Assembly: GCA_030998225.1 (NCBI GenBank)
Contig: JAPYXD010000715.1
Location: 4,778,501 to 4,842,500 of the forward strand
Origin: Diplolepis rosae
Lineage: Eukaryota; Arthropoda; Insecta; Hymenoptera; Diplolepididae
Direction of reading: 5' to 3'
Length of the DNA stretch: 64,000 nt
In this document: one piece after another, positions 1 through 13,900 of the stretch
Numbering within the stretch: position 1 is the first letter of the stretch
Layout of the letters: every line of letters starts with the position of its first letter
Position numbers and translations under genes: made by a program
Notes under the pieces: model-generated
The model's input: the letters and a program-made list of their open reading frames with translations, nothing else
Told to the model about the DNA's origin: nothing
The model's database searches: none

Positions 1-41
1 ATTATGTCGATCATTAGAAGAGTGTATCACTACGTGATAAC

Positions 42-2916
42 GGAACGTTGTTTTTCATTTAAATAAAAAATTTGGAAAAATGATCAACAACACATGTCAG
101 TACATGTTAAATGTCGTTCCGCATATTTTTTGTTCGATTAATTTTTGTGTCAGAACTCTAGTTTTTTTATAATCGAAGAAAACCGTATTTTTTGAAGTTA
201 CGAAATCAATCGATTTTTACAATCAACTCCCTGTTTTTCGTACAAATTTGTCCAGAATATTCTGAAATTTTATTAACATACTCAGAAAACCCTAGAGCTT
301 CAGATAGTTATGTTCAACATAACAAAATTGTCAATTTGTTAATAATTTTTATTATAACATTTACGGCTGGCAGAATTCTCATGTTTCAACTTCAAAGAAA
401 AAAAGTATGCGAGGAAGTTTAGAGTTGAGAGAACTTTCAGCGAGAAAGTTGTTCAGTAGTCTTCCAGGCAGTTTTTAAATATATTTTGAGATTTTTGAAT
501 GCAAAACTGCGGTCAGGATGGGAATTTACTTAACTGCGCTCGAGCGCACCGATACCGTCGTGAGGTATATCGATCGAACACAGGAGAAAGAAAGATGCAT
601 CTATGCCGAAAGCACGCGATTCGACAGAGTTGCAACATCATTTTTGTCAATTCGTTTTCTTTATTTATATCTATTTAGTAAAAAGTATTTAGAAAAACTC
701 TAGACGAATGGGAAGAAATTATATATATCTATACACTTTATATTGGCAATAATATAACAAAATGCATTAGAGAACTTCAAAAACGCACTATGCTTAGAGT
801 TCTAGGGACATTTCTGCTTACGCTGCTTCGGAATATAATTTCTGGAAAAATATTCTGAATTTTTTCTTTTTTTTATTATTTTGAGTCAACTCATGATTTA
901 CCTTTGAACAGAAAACACGTAATTTATCGCGAACAACGGTAATTTATTGCATTAAATAAGTTAACAAATTGTCAAAAATCTATTACTGTGGTCGTGAAAA
1001 TGTCCCAAGAAACAAATCCAGAAGTTGGAATGAAATGATCAAAGAATCCCGAAAAGTAGAGCCAGAATATTGGAAAGAAAGCCAGAAGTAATGTACAGTT
1101 GGTACAGATTATTATTGAGCTAGCAAAAAAAGTATTAATATTCGAATCACAATTGAATAACATTATCAGCATCATAATTCTATTATATTTGATTCAGATA
1201 ATTTTGATTGGTCAAATGAAATGTTTTCAATAATAGGTTGCTTGTCTTCGATTTTCACGAACATTTCGAGTATTTATCTTACAAAATGTATTAGTCCTCA
1301 AAAATTCGACAAATTTCGAGCTATTGTTCAATATGTAACTACCAAACCTGAAATAACGATTATTTGGACGTATAATTAACGATAAATCATCAAATTTTTG
1401 TTATATTATTGCCAATATAAAGTGTATATGGGTCATTTCATGGGAGATTTACAGTCAACATTTTTTTTTCGACGAAATATTTTTTTTTGCCTTCTTCGAA
1501 AATAATCGACACGTTTTTTTTTCAATGTGATACTTCAAAATTTCGAGATATAATTTTTTCAAGTTTGGCACTCGGGAAAAACTTTTTTTTTCCAACAGCT
1601 CACTGTAAACGCAGTTTTGAATATAAAATGTAACCCTTGCACTTGAAATGCGCGAAAGAGTACAAGCTTTCAAAAAAGTTATAGCACACATTTCGTTGTT
1701 TTTTTGTAATAACAATGCAGTACATTTTTATAAACAATTGAATTTTTTTTTAATTTGGAACTAATTTTTTTCCGATTTTTATGTTTCTAAATTTTTGTTG
1801 TAGTTTTTTTAATATGCAGGAAAAATTTTTAAATGGAAAAATGAAAACTGTAGGTGTAATTAATTTATAAAATCTGTCCCGCCCATTGCAGCGGTTCACT
1901 GCCACACGTGCTTCGAGTCCGAGCATGCCAAAACAAGCTTAAGCGTAGTTGCAGCGTGCGAGCTCGCTCGTTGCAACGCGCGGGACAGATTTTATAAATT
2001 AATTACACCTACAGTTTTCATTTTTCAATTCCAAAATTTTGCCTGCATATTGAAAAAACTTCAACAAAAATTTAGAAACAAAAAAATCGGAAAAAAATTA
2101 GTTCCAAATTAAAAAAAATTCAATTGTTTATAAAAATGTATTACATTGTTATAAGCAAAAAACAACAACGAAATGTGTGCTATAACTTTTTGAAAGCTTG
2201 TACTCTTTCGCGCATTTCAAGTGCAAGGGTTACATTTTATATTCAAAACTGCTATTACAGTGAGCTGTTAAAAAAAAAATTTTCCCGAGTGCCAAACTTA
2301 AAAAAATTATATCTCGAAATTTTCAAGTATCACATTGAAAAAAAAAATTTGTCGATTATTTTCGCAGTAAGAAGGCAAAAAAAATATTTCATCGAAAAAA
2401 AAAATTTGACTGTAAATCTCCCATGAAATGACCTATATGTATCATTTCTTCCCATTCGTCTAGTTTTTTTAAATAATTTTTACAGAATATCGGTGCGCTC
2501 GAGCACAGTTAAACAAATTCCTATCCTGACCAAAGTTTTGAATTAAAAAATCTCAAAATATATTTTAAAAATGCCTAAAACCCTACTGCAGAACTTTCTC
2601 GCTGGAAGTCCTCTCAACTCTAAACTTGCTCGCATACTTTTTTTCTTTGAAGTTGAAACATGAGGATTCTGCCAGCCGCAACTGTTATAATAAAAATTAT
2701 TAACAAATTAAGAATTTTGTTATGTTGTACATAACCATTCTGAAGCTCTAGTTTTCTGAATGTGTTGATGAAATTTCAGACTATTCCGGACAAATTTGTA
2801 CGAGAAATAGTACAAAAATTTATCCAACAAAAAATATGCAGAACGACATTTAACATGTACTGACATGTGTTGTTGATCATTTTTCCAAATTTCTTATTTA
2901 AATGAAAAACAACGTT
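42..2916. repeat. Large foldback (long inverted repeat) element
   Basis: The outer ends match in inverted orientation (aacgttgtttttcattt near 44 and its complement ending near 2916). The match continues inward to a centre near 1882-1980, where both arms end in a tgtcccg/cgggaca sequence. The left arm runs 42-1881 and the right arm about 1981-2916. The left arm is longer because it carries a separate inserted element (732-1426) and extra segments near 250-330 and 565-680. The ~98 bp centre is GC-rich compared with the arms. No convincing coding region is seen; short ORFs at 192-422, 1455-1715 and 2124-2426 are arm sequence, and the last two are the same sequence on opposite strands. The element family is not recognised. 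Confidence 0.8.
732..1426. mobile_element. MITE-like inverted-repeat element nested in foldback arm
   Basis: About 31 bp starting tacactttatattggcaat at 732 recurs in inverted orientation ending at 1426. The right arm of the surrounding foldback (near 2425-2455) has the uninterrupted sequence, so it acts as an empty site and shows this ~695 bp block is an insertion. The flanks are TA-rich (tatat/atat), compatible with a TA target as used by Tc1/mariner-type elements, but the exact duplication cannot be fixed. No transposase is recognisable inside. Confidence 0.72.
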
Positions 2917-3387
2917 CGCGCATTGCAGCATCCCCTCTTTTGCCTACTAGGCCACGCGCTCTGTTGTTTATGGAATCCGGTGCCTCATTTGCCTAACGTT
3001 AGACATGATTTAAACAGGAATGACTGGTATATCTTAGATTCACACGATTTTTATTCATTTATCAAGTAAACAGTTTTTATTGATTATTTTTTCTACTCTA
3101 CTCTGTTATCTAAGGACGAGTATGTTATTTTACCTATGATGATATTTCCATAATGATTTACTTTTAATAATTTTCCTGTAATCACGGAAAAATGCTGATA
3201 TCCCAGGCCTGCTAGCTTTTGCTGCTTGATAAAAAAGCTTGTTTTCTCGTATTCTTTTGTAAGCTGAATTTGAATCTTCAAACGGATTTTTTCTATCATG
3301 TAATGTTTTTGAGGAAATAGCGCCGAAACCCACAAAAAACGCGTTTTTTGACATTTTTGAAAATTTGTTACAAATTTGTCATTCAAA
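2917..3387. other. Unassigned AT-rich spacer
   Basis: Between the foldback element and a mariner fragment. Overlapping minus-strand open frames (3093-3386 and 3130-3354) exist, but neither resembles a protein I recognise, and two overlapping frames of similar length argue against coding. Nothing else is supported here. Confidence 0.4.
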
Positions 3388-3540
3388 GTTCATGGCGTTT
3401 TGGGTATGTCAAAATCGACCAGCACTTACTGCTGGAGCCATCTATTCACAAACAGCGGGAACTTAGTTGCGAACCTAATATATTATTTTGTGTGCAAAAA
3501 TGTCGAGTTTTGAGCCGAATAAGCGTCATTTGCGGTAACT
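3388..3540. mobile_element. Mariner end fragments, two joined pieces
   Basis: About 95 bp (3388-3481) nearly match the 5' end and leader of the mariner at 17110-17209, including the terminal acctaata. Immediately to the right, 3499-3535 reads as the first 12 residues of another mariner transposase (MSSFEPNKRHLR), close to the start of the transposase at 13769, and then stops. The two pieces face opposite ways and join at the terminal sequence, so this is a scar of two truncated copies. No transposase function remains. Confidence 0.6.
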
Positions 3541-4570
3541 TTTGATTTACTTCTTTAATTTTCGCATAAACGACTGTCCCAAATTGTATAATCTGTCCCA
3601 TTTGCTCAAACTCCGCATTGACGACTGTCCTAAATTACATAACCTGTTCCACATCCCAATGCATTTTCGAGTGGATGCTTCGGATCGCGAAGCTCATCCC
3701 ATTTACCGTACCATTGTATAATATCCCGTGCGAAATGTATTCATCCGTCCCACTCTATGTAAAAAGTGTCCCTTCGTGAGTAGTTAGTAATCACTCGTCT
3801 CTTTGGCATTGATTGCCCATTTTTCTTTGTTTATAACTTCATTAATGGCGTCCTCACGGCCCCAGTGGTTTTGATGTAAGCCCCCCCCCCCCCTTTTTTT
3901 TTCCTTTTATTCCGTGATTTTGTATCGACTAGGGTTCTTATGAGGATTGTACTTGTAAAAATAATTCACCTTCATGTGGAAATCTCGCAACCCGGTGCAG
4001 TTCGGTAACGTCTGGTATCGCTCAGACACAATCGGTAACATTTGTAAACGTTCTGGTGACGCTCAGTAACGTTCGGCTAACATTTAGTTACATTCGGTAA
4101 CGTTCCGTTCGTGTTCATAGGTGTCTGGTTACGGTTGGGTACTTCTGGTGGACCTGGGTTTCGCCTGAGCCGTGCCCAGTCAGGGGCGCCTGACACTGGG
4201 CGCGTGCTCCTGCCGAATACCGGCCATTCGGTATTCGGTCCCAGTTGGGACTTTTAATTAGAAAACAAAATTTCGAATGACTTCAAGTAAATTGTTATTG
4301 ACAAAGTATGTAAACAAGTACTAAAATATGTCTTTTTTGGAAAAAAACATAATTTTACGACTTTAATTATGCAGACTTGTTTATATAATTTGTAACTAAC
4401 AATTAAATTGTGCAATCATTTATCAATTTGATTACAGTTAAACCTATCGTTGCTGAAACCATCTTATCTGTCATTTCACCATCCAGTGTGCCGTAATTGG
4501 CTATGCAGACTAATTATATAGGGCTGTAAATCGAAATATATGCATTGTTGGTCATTACTTCTTTAGTTAG
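3541..4570. other. Gene-free stretch upstream of DPH1
   Basis: No coding region is recognised. It holds a poly-C/poly-T run at about 3879-3903 and, at about 4003-4135, a degenerate repetition of a ggtaacgttc-like 10-mer. The DPH1 promoter should lie in the right part, but no TATA box or clear initiator could be assigned. Confidence 0.5.
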
Positions 4571-4633
4571 ATGTCAAAATGTGAGTTTAAGAGGTACATA
4601 CGTGAATTTTATAGAACCCGTCGAGCCTTTAAC

Positions 4634-4946
4634 ATGGAGGACCAGGTTGATTCTGTTATAATTGTTAAAGCAAAACCAATTCGCAAGATTTTCAAAGCAC
4701 CAGCTAAAGTGAATAAAATACCTCAAGAACTACTTGATGATCCGCTTATAAATGCAGCTATTGCTGCTTTGCCTTCAAATTATAATTTTGAAATTCATAA
4801 AACATTATGGAGAATTAAGGAGAACAAAAGTAAAAGAGTAGGGTTGCAGATGCCTGAAGGACTTTTGATGTTTGCTACAACCATCGCAGATATTATAGAA
4901 GAATTCACAAATACTGAGTCTATTATATTAGGGGATGTTACGTACG
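4634..4946 (+). CDS. DPH1: DPH1 exon 1
   Basis: Encodes the N-terminal region through GDVTY. The next codon is split: G at 4946, then the donor gtaatt at 4947. The conserved block [19 protein letters not shown] and the following [14 protein letters not shown] fix the frame. Open sequence continuing to 4999 is intron read-through. An alternative start lies at 4571. Confidence 0.93.
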
Positions 4947-7900
4947 GTAATTTTTCTGTAATTATATATACCTCTTTAGCTTCTTTTATTCATATGTGAT
5001 ATCTAAAAATTGTTTAGTGTTCAGTCAGGAGAAACTACAAAAACTTATTTTTTTATGTGTAAACATCTTGAATTTGTTTCACAGGTGCCTGTTGCATAGA
5101 TGATTTTACTGCCAGGGCACTGGATATTGATTTCCTTATTCACTATGGACATTCTTGCTTAATTCCTATAGACCAAACTATAGGCATCAAGATATTATAT
5201 ATTTTTGTTGACATAAATATTGATGTCGCACATTGTATTCAATGCTTAGAAAGTACTATTTCAATGAATAATAAGATCGCTCTTGTAAGCACAATACAGT
5301 TTGCAGGGAGTTTGCAAGCGATTGCAGCAGAAATGAGGAGAGATGGTTATGAAATTATAATACCTCAAAGTAAACCACTAAGTCCGGGTGAGGTAATTAA
5401 GAAAAACTCATATTTGCATTCTTTTGATTTCGCTTCAATTTATTATGATTATAATTATTTCTTCAAAGCTTATTGTTCCCTCTAATACGGAATTCAATGT
5501 CTTAGTAAAAATCTTCATATTTTTAAAATAACTTTTTTAAAATGATCTCTCTACAAGAATACCCCTAGAATTCAATAAATTGACCTCTCCTAAATTTCTT
5601 TTTGTTCAAATATTCTCACTTCGGTATTTATAGTCTATTTTCTTAACTATTTTCCTCCACTCGCCCTGTAAATATTAACTTATATGCCGGGGCGAAAAGA
5701 ATCTCATTAAAATGTATAGAAACTATATTTAATATACAATAGTAAACTGCTATAAAGTATACCAGTGCGAGACGAATCCCAGACTACCTTAGGCGTCCTA
5801 TGCACCTTCTCAAATAGCCATCTGGTCTTAGGATTTTTAATTCATTTGACGAAAAGATTAGAGTTTGAGCTGGAGGATAGATCCCAGCTGTGAGTGTGCT
5901 GGATTAAAAGCAAAACTTCCTTTCTTACATGAGTGTGCATTTGGTTTAAAATCAACTTTCCAAATTTATACGAACAATAAGGATCACATTTTCGTCAGTG
6001 TAAATGTCACTAAACTCTTGATTCTACAGACGTTGGTTTCAGAGAATCGATTACGGACGCGGTGTGGTACGGGATAGAGAGAGAGTAATCTCAAGATCAA
6101 CAACGAAAATTGCATATTTCAATAGCGTATATACAAAATAGTCTTTTCGTCTTGCTGTATTGCTGTATTGAACCTTATATCCAAGGGTATACCAAACCTA
6201 CGTATATATCATATCTATTGCTAAAACTTTGCTGAAATTCAAAGAACGACGCCAAAAATGCCCGTTTTTCAGTCCTCGATTTTTCAATCTAATGTTATTC
6301 CAAATAATAGATTATGATTAGACATTAATTACAGATAAGTTTTGCGTTAAGTGATTAGTCGTAATTAGAGGAGGAGGAAAAGCGTATTTTTTGAGAATTT
6401 TTTCCTCTTTGCTATATGCATATATTTTTCATTCATTGTAGCATCCGAAAGTATATTGATGCTTCATTAAAAATTCTTCAAAAAATAATTAAAAATGAAA
6501 GAAATTTTTTTTGACAAAATTGTGACCGGTCAAGCTTGGACGACTGATTTTCGCCAAAAAAAATCACCCGTTTTTTGTTAACTGAAGAAAAAATTTTGAA
6601 TGGAAAAAAATCTGTGATCAAGCACCGTACTTTTATATATCAAAGAAGTTTGTCAAATTTGAAGTATATCGTTTAAGCGATTTTCGGCTAATCGTGGTCA
6701 CCGATTTAAAAAACGTGGTTTCGAAAAAAACGCATTTAAAGTTTTAAGTATAGCTTGCATTTGAATGGAATTTTAGTTAGTCTACTAATATAGGTCAGTC
6801 AAGTTTGCTTGGATCGACTTCGAATTCGCAGAACATACTTGCAAGATGTTCCACTATAAGAATATGCAAAAACCCAACAATCAATTTTTTGAAAATTCCG
6901 ACTGCGACTAACCAAAATAATCAAAATGTTATCTAGACAGTAAAAGCTAAGATTCAAGGTTATCCAGCCATTGAAGGCAAGATTAAGGTTATCGGTTATC
7001 CAACGAAGAAGGGTATGATCAAACGATTATCTAGCCGGTCAAGGCAATATGGAAATAACAGTTTCAATTGAATTGACTGATTCTTCCAGTATTTGTGACC
7101 GCCATGTTATATCTGCTGTCTTGAATTTAAAAAAGCTTACATTTGATTCGTAATCAGCAGCTCAAAGATCCCATAGGTATCGAGTTTTGAAAAAATTGTA
7201 ATGAAAATTCGAGCTTCAAAATGTCAATGGTGTCATGATTCTTTTACGGATGCCGACTACTTTGACGCTCTATATCTCTGAAACCAATCGTTTGCTCAAC
7301 ATGAAACTTTTCTGTGATTGATAACTGATAATAAGCTATTATTTGGCATAGTATTCAATTGAAAAATCAAGGACTGAAAAACGGGCTAAAACCGTCCCCT
7401 TTTTGTGTGGTTCTTTTTATTGATATAATCCATTTTTGAAGTGATCACAATCGTCTTGACTTTTTCCTACATTTTGAAAAAATCCTAAATCCAATTTACG
7501 AAATAGACAGTTTAATTCCATTGGCAATTTTTCATAAAATGTCATATTTCTTATTCAAAATTGAATATAGAATCAACATTGGAATCATCTATCTACAACG
7601 GACGTTTTGTTGGTGTCAGAAACCGATTTTTCTGTTACTTTTCAGGTAAATAGAGGGAATCGAGTGATGAAATATCTCATAACAACTTTGTGCGGAAATT
7701 CACTTTCAGGGGTTGGTAACCAATCCTTATGTTTATAACAGCATAAGCAATATTTAAAGTTTTTATGGGCTTTTAAAATTATTTTATGCACCCTAAATAC
7801 CCCGTTAATATTCCAAGAACTACCCTCATATCTATTTGGGATTCAATTTTATTGATGAATTTGATTTATTTTTGTAATTGACATAAAAAAAATTCACAGA

Positions 7901-10900
7901 ATTATAATCGTGTATTAAAGATGGTAAAATTAATTATTCTTTACTTTATCTCGTTCAGAAGAGCCTTCTTTTTTGTAAATTTTTCGTAATATAAAACATG
8001 TCATGAAAAATACGAGCTTGGTTTGCAGTTCTGACCGGGGATTCAGATTCAGTGGTTTGAAGTACATGGGAACTGTCTATATTAGTACATTGGACTGAAG
8101 ACTTTGCGGGGCAAAAGGGCTGTAAAAATTCAAGAGAGTGTTAATCGAGGCTTGAAAGGGAATTTGTCCTAATTTGATAATTCTGCTTTTGAATTCTAAT
8201 GCAGCAGCTTGAAAAATATGAGAAATGTCTAGTCTGGTCCACCGGGACGTTCTCGTATTATTTATGACATGTTTTATATTACGAAAACTTTACAAAAAAG
8301 ATGTTTTTTAAAGGTTAGGTAAAGAAGCAAGAGCTAATTTGAGAATTCCGACCTCAACTTCGGATTCAGCAACACAAAATTCATAGGAAATAACTATTGT
8401 GGTCTGCCGGAACATCCACTTTCTCTCGGCGAGTTATTAGCGTCTTGAATTCTGTACAGCCTCCAACACTCCCGCGAAGTGGTTGGCACAACTGACCAAA
8501 CTAGACAATTCCTATGTATTTTGGATCGCTAAATCCGAATTCAGGGTCAGAATTGCAAAATTAACTCGCATTTTCTACACAAATACATTTTATAGGGGAG
8601 ATGTACCAGTTGCGGGACAGTACCAGTTGCGGGACAGCTGATTCTTTCAATGATAAAATACCAATATGGCCAATTAAAGTAGTGTCAAATGTTTCTAATG
8701 ACAGTAGCTAATTTTTGGTAAAACACCGATGTGAATAGTCGCATCCCTTGTGTTAGCTCAATACATCGTGTGTGAAAATCATTTTAAAAAGTTTTATCGA
8801 ATTATTTTCAAAGTGCTGTTATTCCAAGTTATTCAACAGAACAAGGTGAAACTTTTGCATATAAATTTAGTATTTTTTATCTATTTTATGATGATCAATG
8901 ACCCATTAGTGGAGCCATCAAAAATCGTCCTTCCGCCTCTTCATATTAGACTGGGTGTTATGAAACTATTTGTGAAAGCATTAGATAATGACGGACCATT
9001 CTTCAACATATAATTTCTCAGTTTCTCCAATTGTCCGATCCTGAATTGAAGAAAGGGATATTTGATTGATCTCAGATTCAATAGCTGTTGAAAGACGACA
9101 TTTTTAATATGTCAGCATGGTATTTTTAATTAGTTTTAGCGCCCACTCTGCTTTCATATTTTAACGAATCTTTCGCTGTCGTCCCTACTGGAGTCGCACA
9201 GAAAATGATGGAGAGGAACTTAAGCCATGGCAGCATGAGGTAAGCTGCACCGATAAAAGTTCACCATCCCGAAAAAACGACTTACTTCAACTACAGTTTT
9301 AGGCTTGGCAGACTTGGTGATTATGCATACATATTTTGGTCATGATGCACAAGTGTCGCAATTTATCGTATATTTATCGTTCAGAACATTAGAATTGACA
9401 TTTTTTGAGATTAATGTGAAACAAAAATTCTTTCAAGCGTTGAGAAATTGTCCTGAGATGATTTTTATGCTTCTCGAGACAATTGGGACCTAATCATAAG
9501 CCATGTGTGTCTGAGAATTCCAGGCGGTGATTGATGGTTCACAAAACCCTTTGTTGATGATTCATTGGAGGATAGTTTCAACCGCCTTCAGTTTATCAAG
9601 AAACAAACGTCGCATAAGTTGGACGATAGGAGGATCGTTAGTTATGATGTGGTTGTTGTACGTTACCGTTAAGGCTACCGGAATTTCTACAGATAGTAAA
9701 CGCTGAAGAAAACGTTGGTTCTAAGGGCGACAAATTTCTCTTGTAATTTCAGCAGAAGTGCGTAGCTTGATACTTCGGCAACCATGTCTGCGAGTAATAC
9801 AAGGGCTAACGTTAATACGAGGAGAAGATGACTGTAGCCTATGAAGGAAGTGCTTCAGGATAATGTAAGGAATAGCTGTGTTGTTGCAGCTGCCGTTGAT
9901 AAGATCACGTAGTGTTTTCAAAAGGAGAGAAAGTTTCTTGTTAGAAATAGGAAACTTTCAGAAGTACACATATGTAATGTACACATAAAGGAATTTTATA
10001 AGGTTATGAGCCTGAGCAATCTCAGGAGTTATACGAGCTCATTTCAAAAATTCAATTCAAATTAAGCTCTGGCTGAAGCATACTAAAAAAGCATGTATAT
10101 TACGAATCAAAATTATAACGAAAATTTTCGCATGAATAGAAATTAATTTTAAACTGATTCACTCGGCGCTAGCTCACCAATATTTGATAATCTGATTAAA
10201 TTAAGAGCAACATTAGCTTTAATAGTACACAATACTGGAGGTGATTTATGATCTCCTTGAAATTCAGAATTTTCAGCGTCATGTATAAAGAAATTGAATG
10301 AAATAAAATATCCCAGACAGTATCAACCATGCTTTAATAATTAAAAGTGAAGCACTCAAGAGACGTTTCTCCCACACTCGTAAATAATGGCCAGCTTTAC
10401 ACGTCTGTAAACTGAATGCAAAGTGCACAATTATAGGGAAATTATTAAAATCTTAGATGTTGCGCATGCGCATATAGCTATTAGGGAATTATTATTCTTT
10501 AGGGCAGTATTCCCAGATCGTGGGAATTTTCGGCCCTTACCACAATTCATTTTTAGATGTTTTCAAAAATATTCACCTAAAATTAATATTTGAAAGATTT
10601 CGTAAAATTTTAGGTTTATTTAAACACTTGAAAAACCATTTCCTAGTGAAATTCAAAGTCAATAAATATTTAAAGTTTCAAAACAAAGTATCAATTTTAA
10701 TATTTTTTAATAATAAAAGTGGTAGATTGTATTGACACCAAGTTTTATAATTTCAATATTTTTTATCTATATAAAGTAACTACTTCGATTAGAAAAAGAT
10801 AAGGAGAATATTTTATCTTAAGGTATGATGAAATATGAGATTCAATTTTAGAAAATGGGGGGTTTCAATATTTAAACAATACGTCAATTATTTCGAAACT

Positions 10901-13900
10901 TAAACACGAAATTATACATTAGGGTTTCTCTGGTATAAGGTAACATTGGAATACGTATTATTTTTCACATGTGAATTTCATTATATAACTGTTAATAAAA
11001 GGTTTCAGTATTAGTTTACCTGTAGTTACAGCTATTGTTGAAGTGTATTATTTTGATAATAATAAGTCGTGTCGAAAATATTATGTAATTTAAAAGTTTT
11101 TTCAAAGTATGTTATTAATATTATATTTGTCAATTTTGCTTCATACCAAAGATAGTTATAGTGCAATTTCGTGTGTTTATTTAAGTATACTTTATGTATT
11201 TTTTAAATATTCATACCCTACATTTATACCTATATACTTAAATTGTCATGTAAAATGAAACGTATCTTATACATTTTGACGAAGGTTCTTTACTTTATAG
11301 TAATGGTTTGTCGAATTTACTTTACGCCAAATAAATCTGTAAGTTCAAATTCGTATGCGAATTCAAATATAATTTGTTTTTTTTAATTATTCATACCCTT
11401 CTTTTACATAGGCACTACCATCGGAAATTGTGGATTAACCTGTTATTCGAGCTGTGTAAAAGTGACTTAATTTTTATAATAACTAGTAAAAGGCAAAATA
11501 TTGATAATTTGAAAATTGTATCGAATAAAACGTCAAATTTTGATCTTTCTGAGAAAAATTAATGATCTACTCTGGAACAAAGTTTAGGAGTCCACTCTGC
11601 ATAAGTGTCTTTCACAGCGGAAGGCTCCCAGTCTTTGTATGGTTCTGAAAAGTCTAAAGTATTTTCTTCTACAATCTCAACGCCATTGAACTCATTCATA
11701 GCCTGAATTAATATTTCTTGAAAATGATCTGCCAGTTGTTGTTTTGCAGCATTAACTTCACTGTCAGATATGTTCATGGTTTGGAATACAACTAACAAAA
11801 GTTTTATTACATTCAAGGGATTTATTGGCACGTTTAAAAGACGAGATAAACTATTCACTGTAGAAACCATGAAATTTACTTTTTAACTCGAGAACGATGA
11901 AAGCAACACTGGATGATTATTCTCAACCTTCACAAAAGCTTGCTTCCTAAAAATAAAACTTGCTCTTGACAAACAAATAAATTAAACCTCATGCACATTT
12001 TAATGTATTAGTAAAGATACGTGGGTCGAGGAAAACAGCCACTTAATCAGTTTATCCTTCTGTATTAGAAAAAATGTAATTTCTATATTTCTAAAAATAT
12101 ACTTATATGTATAATATAACGTTCTGTAATTTATAGAAACATAATAAAATTCCCTTGAGGTTGGTTACCCCCTATAAAGTAATTCCTTGGGACAAAACAA
12201 AAACACGTAAACTTTGTTCTATTACCGCGTGTAACATATATTTTTTTCTAATTTTTCAGCTTGAATGTACACCCGTTTGGTAATTTCATTGCATACTCCT
12301 AAATTCCTTTGGGGTAGTTTACCATCATAAAATTTTTCACTCAATTGAGGAATTCACATTTTTCAACCCTCTTTGTGTAGAAATTTGTGTGCTCGGTTTC
12401 GTATGCGAAACTTCCTTTATTTAGAAGAAAAATAATAAAATGCATTTAAGGGTGGTTATCCCTTATATATTGATTTCTCGTCAAAATGCAAAAATACGTA
12501 AACTTTATTTTATTATCGCGTGCTACATATATTTTTTCCAGTTTTTTCGGGTTGTAATCATGTCCGTTTGAAAATGTTCTGTATAATTAAAAATTATTGT
12601 TGGGTAGTTTACCCCCCAAAAATCTTTTTGATCAAGTTAACAAAATCACGTTTTTCATCTTTTATTGTGAGGACATCGCTCGAGTTGGTTTGATTGTGAA
12701 AGATTCTGTTATTATATGTGAAACAATTAAATGGGTATTTGGTACCACACTTTTTGGGGGTGGTTTTTACCCCCTCAAAAACATTTTGGGCACGTAAGAA
12801 AAAATACGTGTCGCTTAGTTTTTCGAGTACTACAAGATACGTGAGACCGAATAAAATCGGATTCCATTCGCTCCCTAATTGAAAGTCTTGCGCTTTCGGG
12901 CAGTATAGAGCTATCTGGAACAGATGATACTTCGCGTTCGTTTAGGAAGATTTAGTGTTTGTGCCATTGTTATCATTTTCGCCCCTTGGCGAATCACCAA
13001 TCACATTCTTATCGTAATACTTACGTTCGATTTTTACTTTATATCCATTGGAGCCACATTTTCATTTAAAAAAAGGATCTTGCATTTCAACGCCTTTTTA
13101 GTATTTCACATATTTTTATTCGAAAATAGAAGTTTTGAATTTTAATTGTATTGTTTTAAATTAAAACGAAAAATATACATTTTATCAGAAACTGTGCCAA
13201 ACAAAATTTTCCTTATTGAAGCAAACAATTGTACATTGTTACGTTATTTGGTATTAGGTGCAAAAACAGTTAAAAAGACTGTTACGCCTGTTAAATTAAA
13301 AGACAAGTTAATAAAACAGTTCCCACTGTTTTTTATATGAAAATGCAACCTTATTGTGAAAAAATGGTTACAAATGAATCATTCAAAGTATTGCCCATCG
13401 TTACACGGAGAAAAATAGTTAAAGTAATTTTACTCAACTTCCGATCAAATTTGGGACATATGGACAAGTTAGAACTTATTTAGTATCATTATAATTATTT
13501 GTGATGTGTTAAATGTTCAAAAATGAATCAAAGTTAAGTAAAATTCAGAAGTGTAGGGTGAAGTATGAAAGTGTGCATTAAAATTTTTTAAATATACCAG
13601 GGGTGTTAGTTGAAATTTGCCGGTTTTACTCATAGATGTCGCTAGAGATATGTATACATTTCTATGATTTGGAATCTATGTCATATTTTTCTATGGACAA
13701 TAACCTTCAAAAATACACAATTACATTCGGCCCAAATAATAGCATCATAGTTGTTTACCTCAGTGAATATGTCGAGTTTCGTTCCAAGTAAATCACATTT
13801 GCGGAATTCGTTGCTTTTCTTATTTCATCAAAAGAAATAAGCAGTTGAAGCTCATCGATTGCTGGTAGAAACTTATGGTGAACATGCTCCAGTGATTAGA

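Noticed and set aside
4571..4633. DPH1 start at the upstream ATG
   Set aside because: The 21 extra residues are basic and not typical for the family, and the 4634 ATG has a better context; it stays possible.
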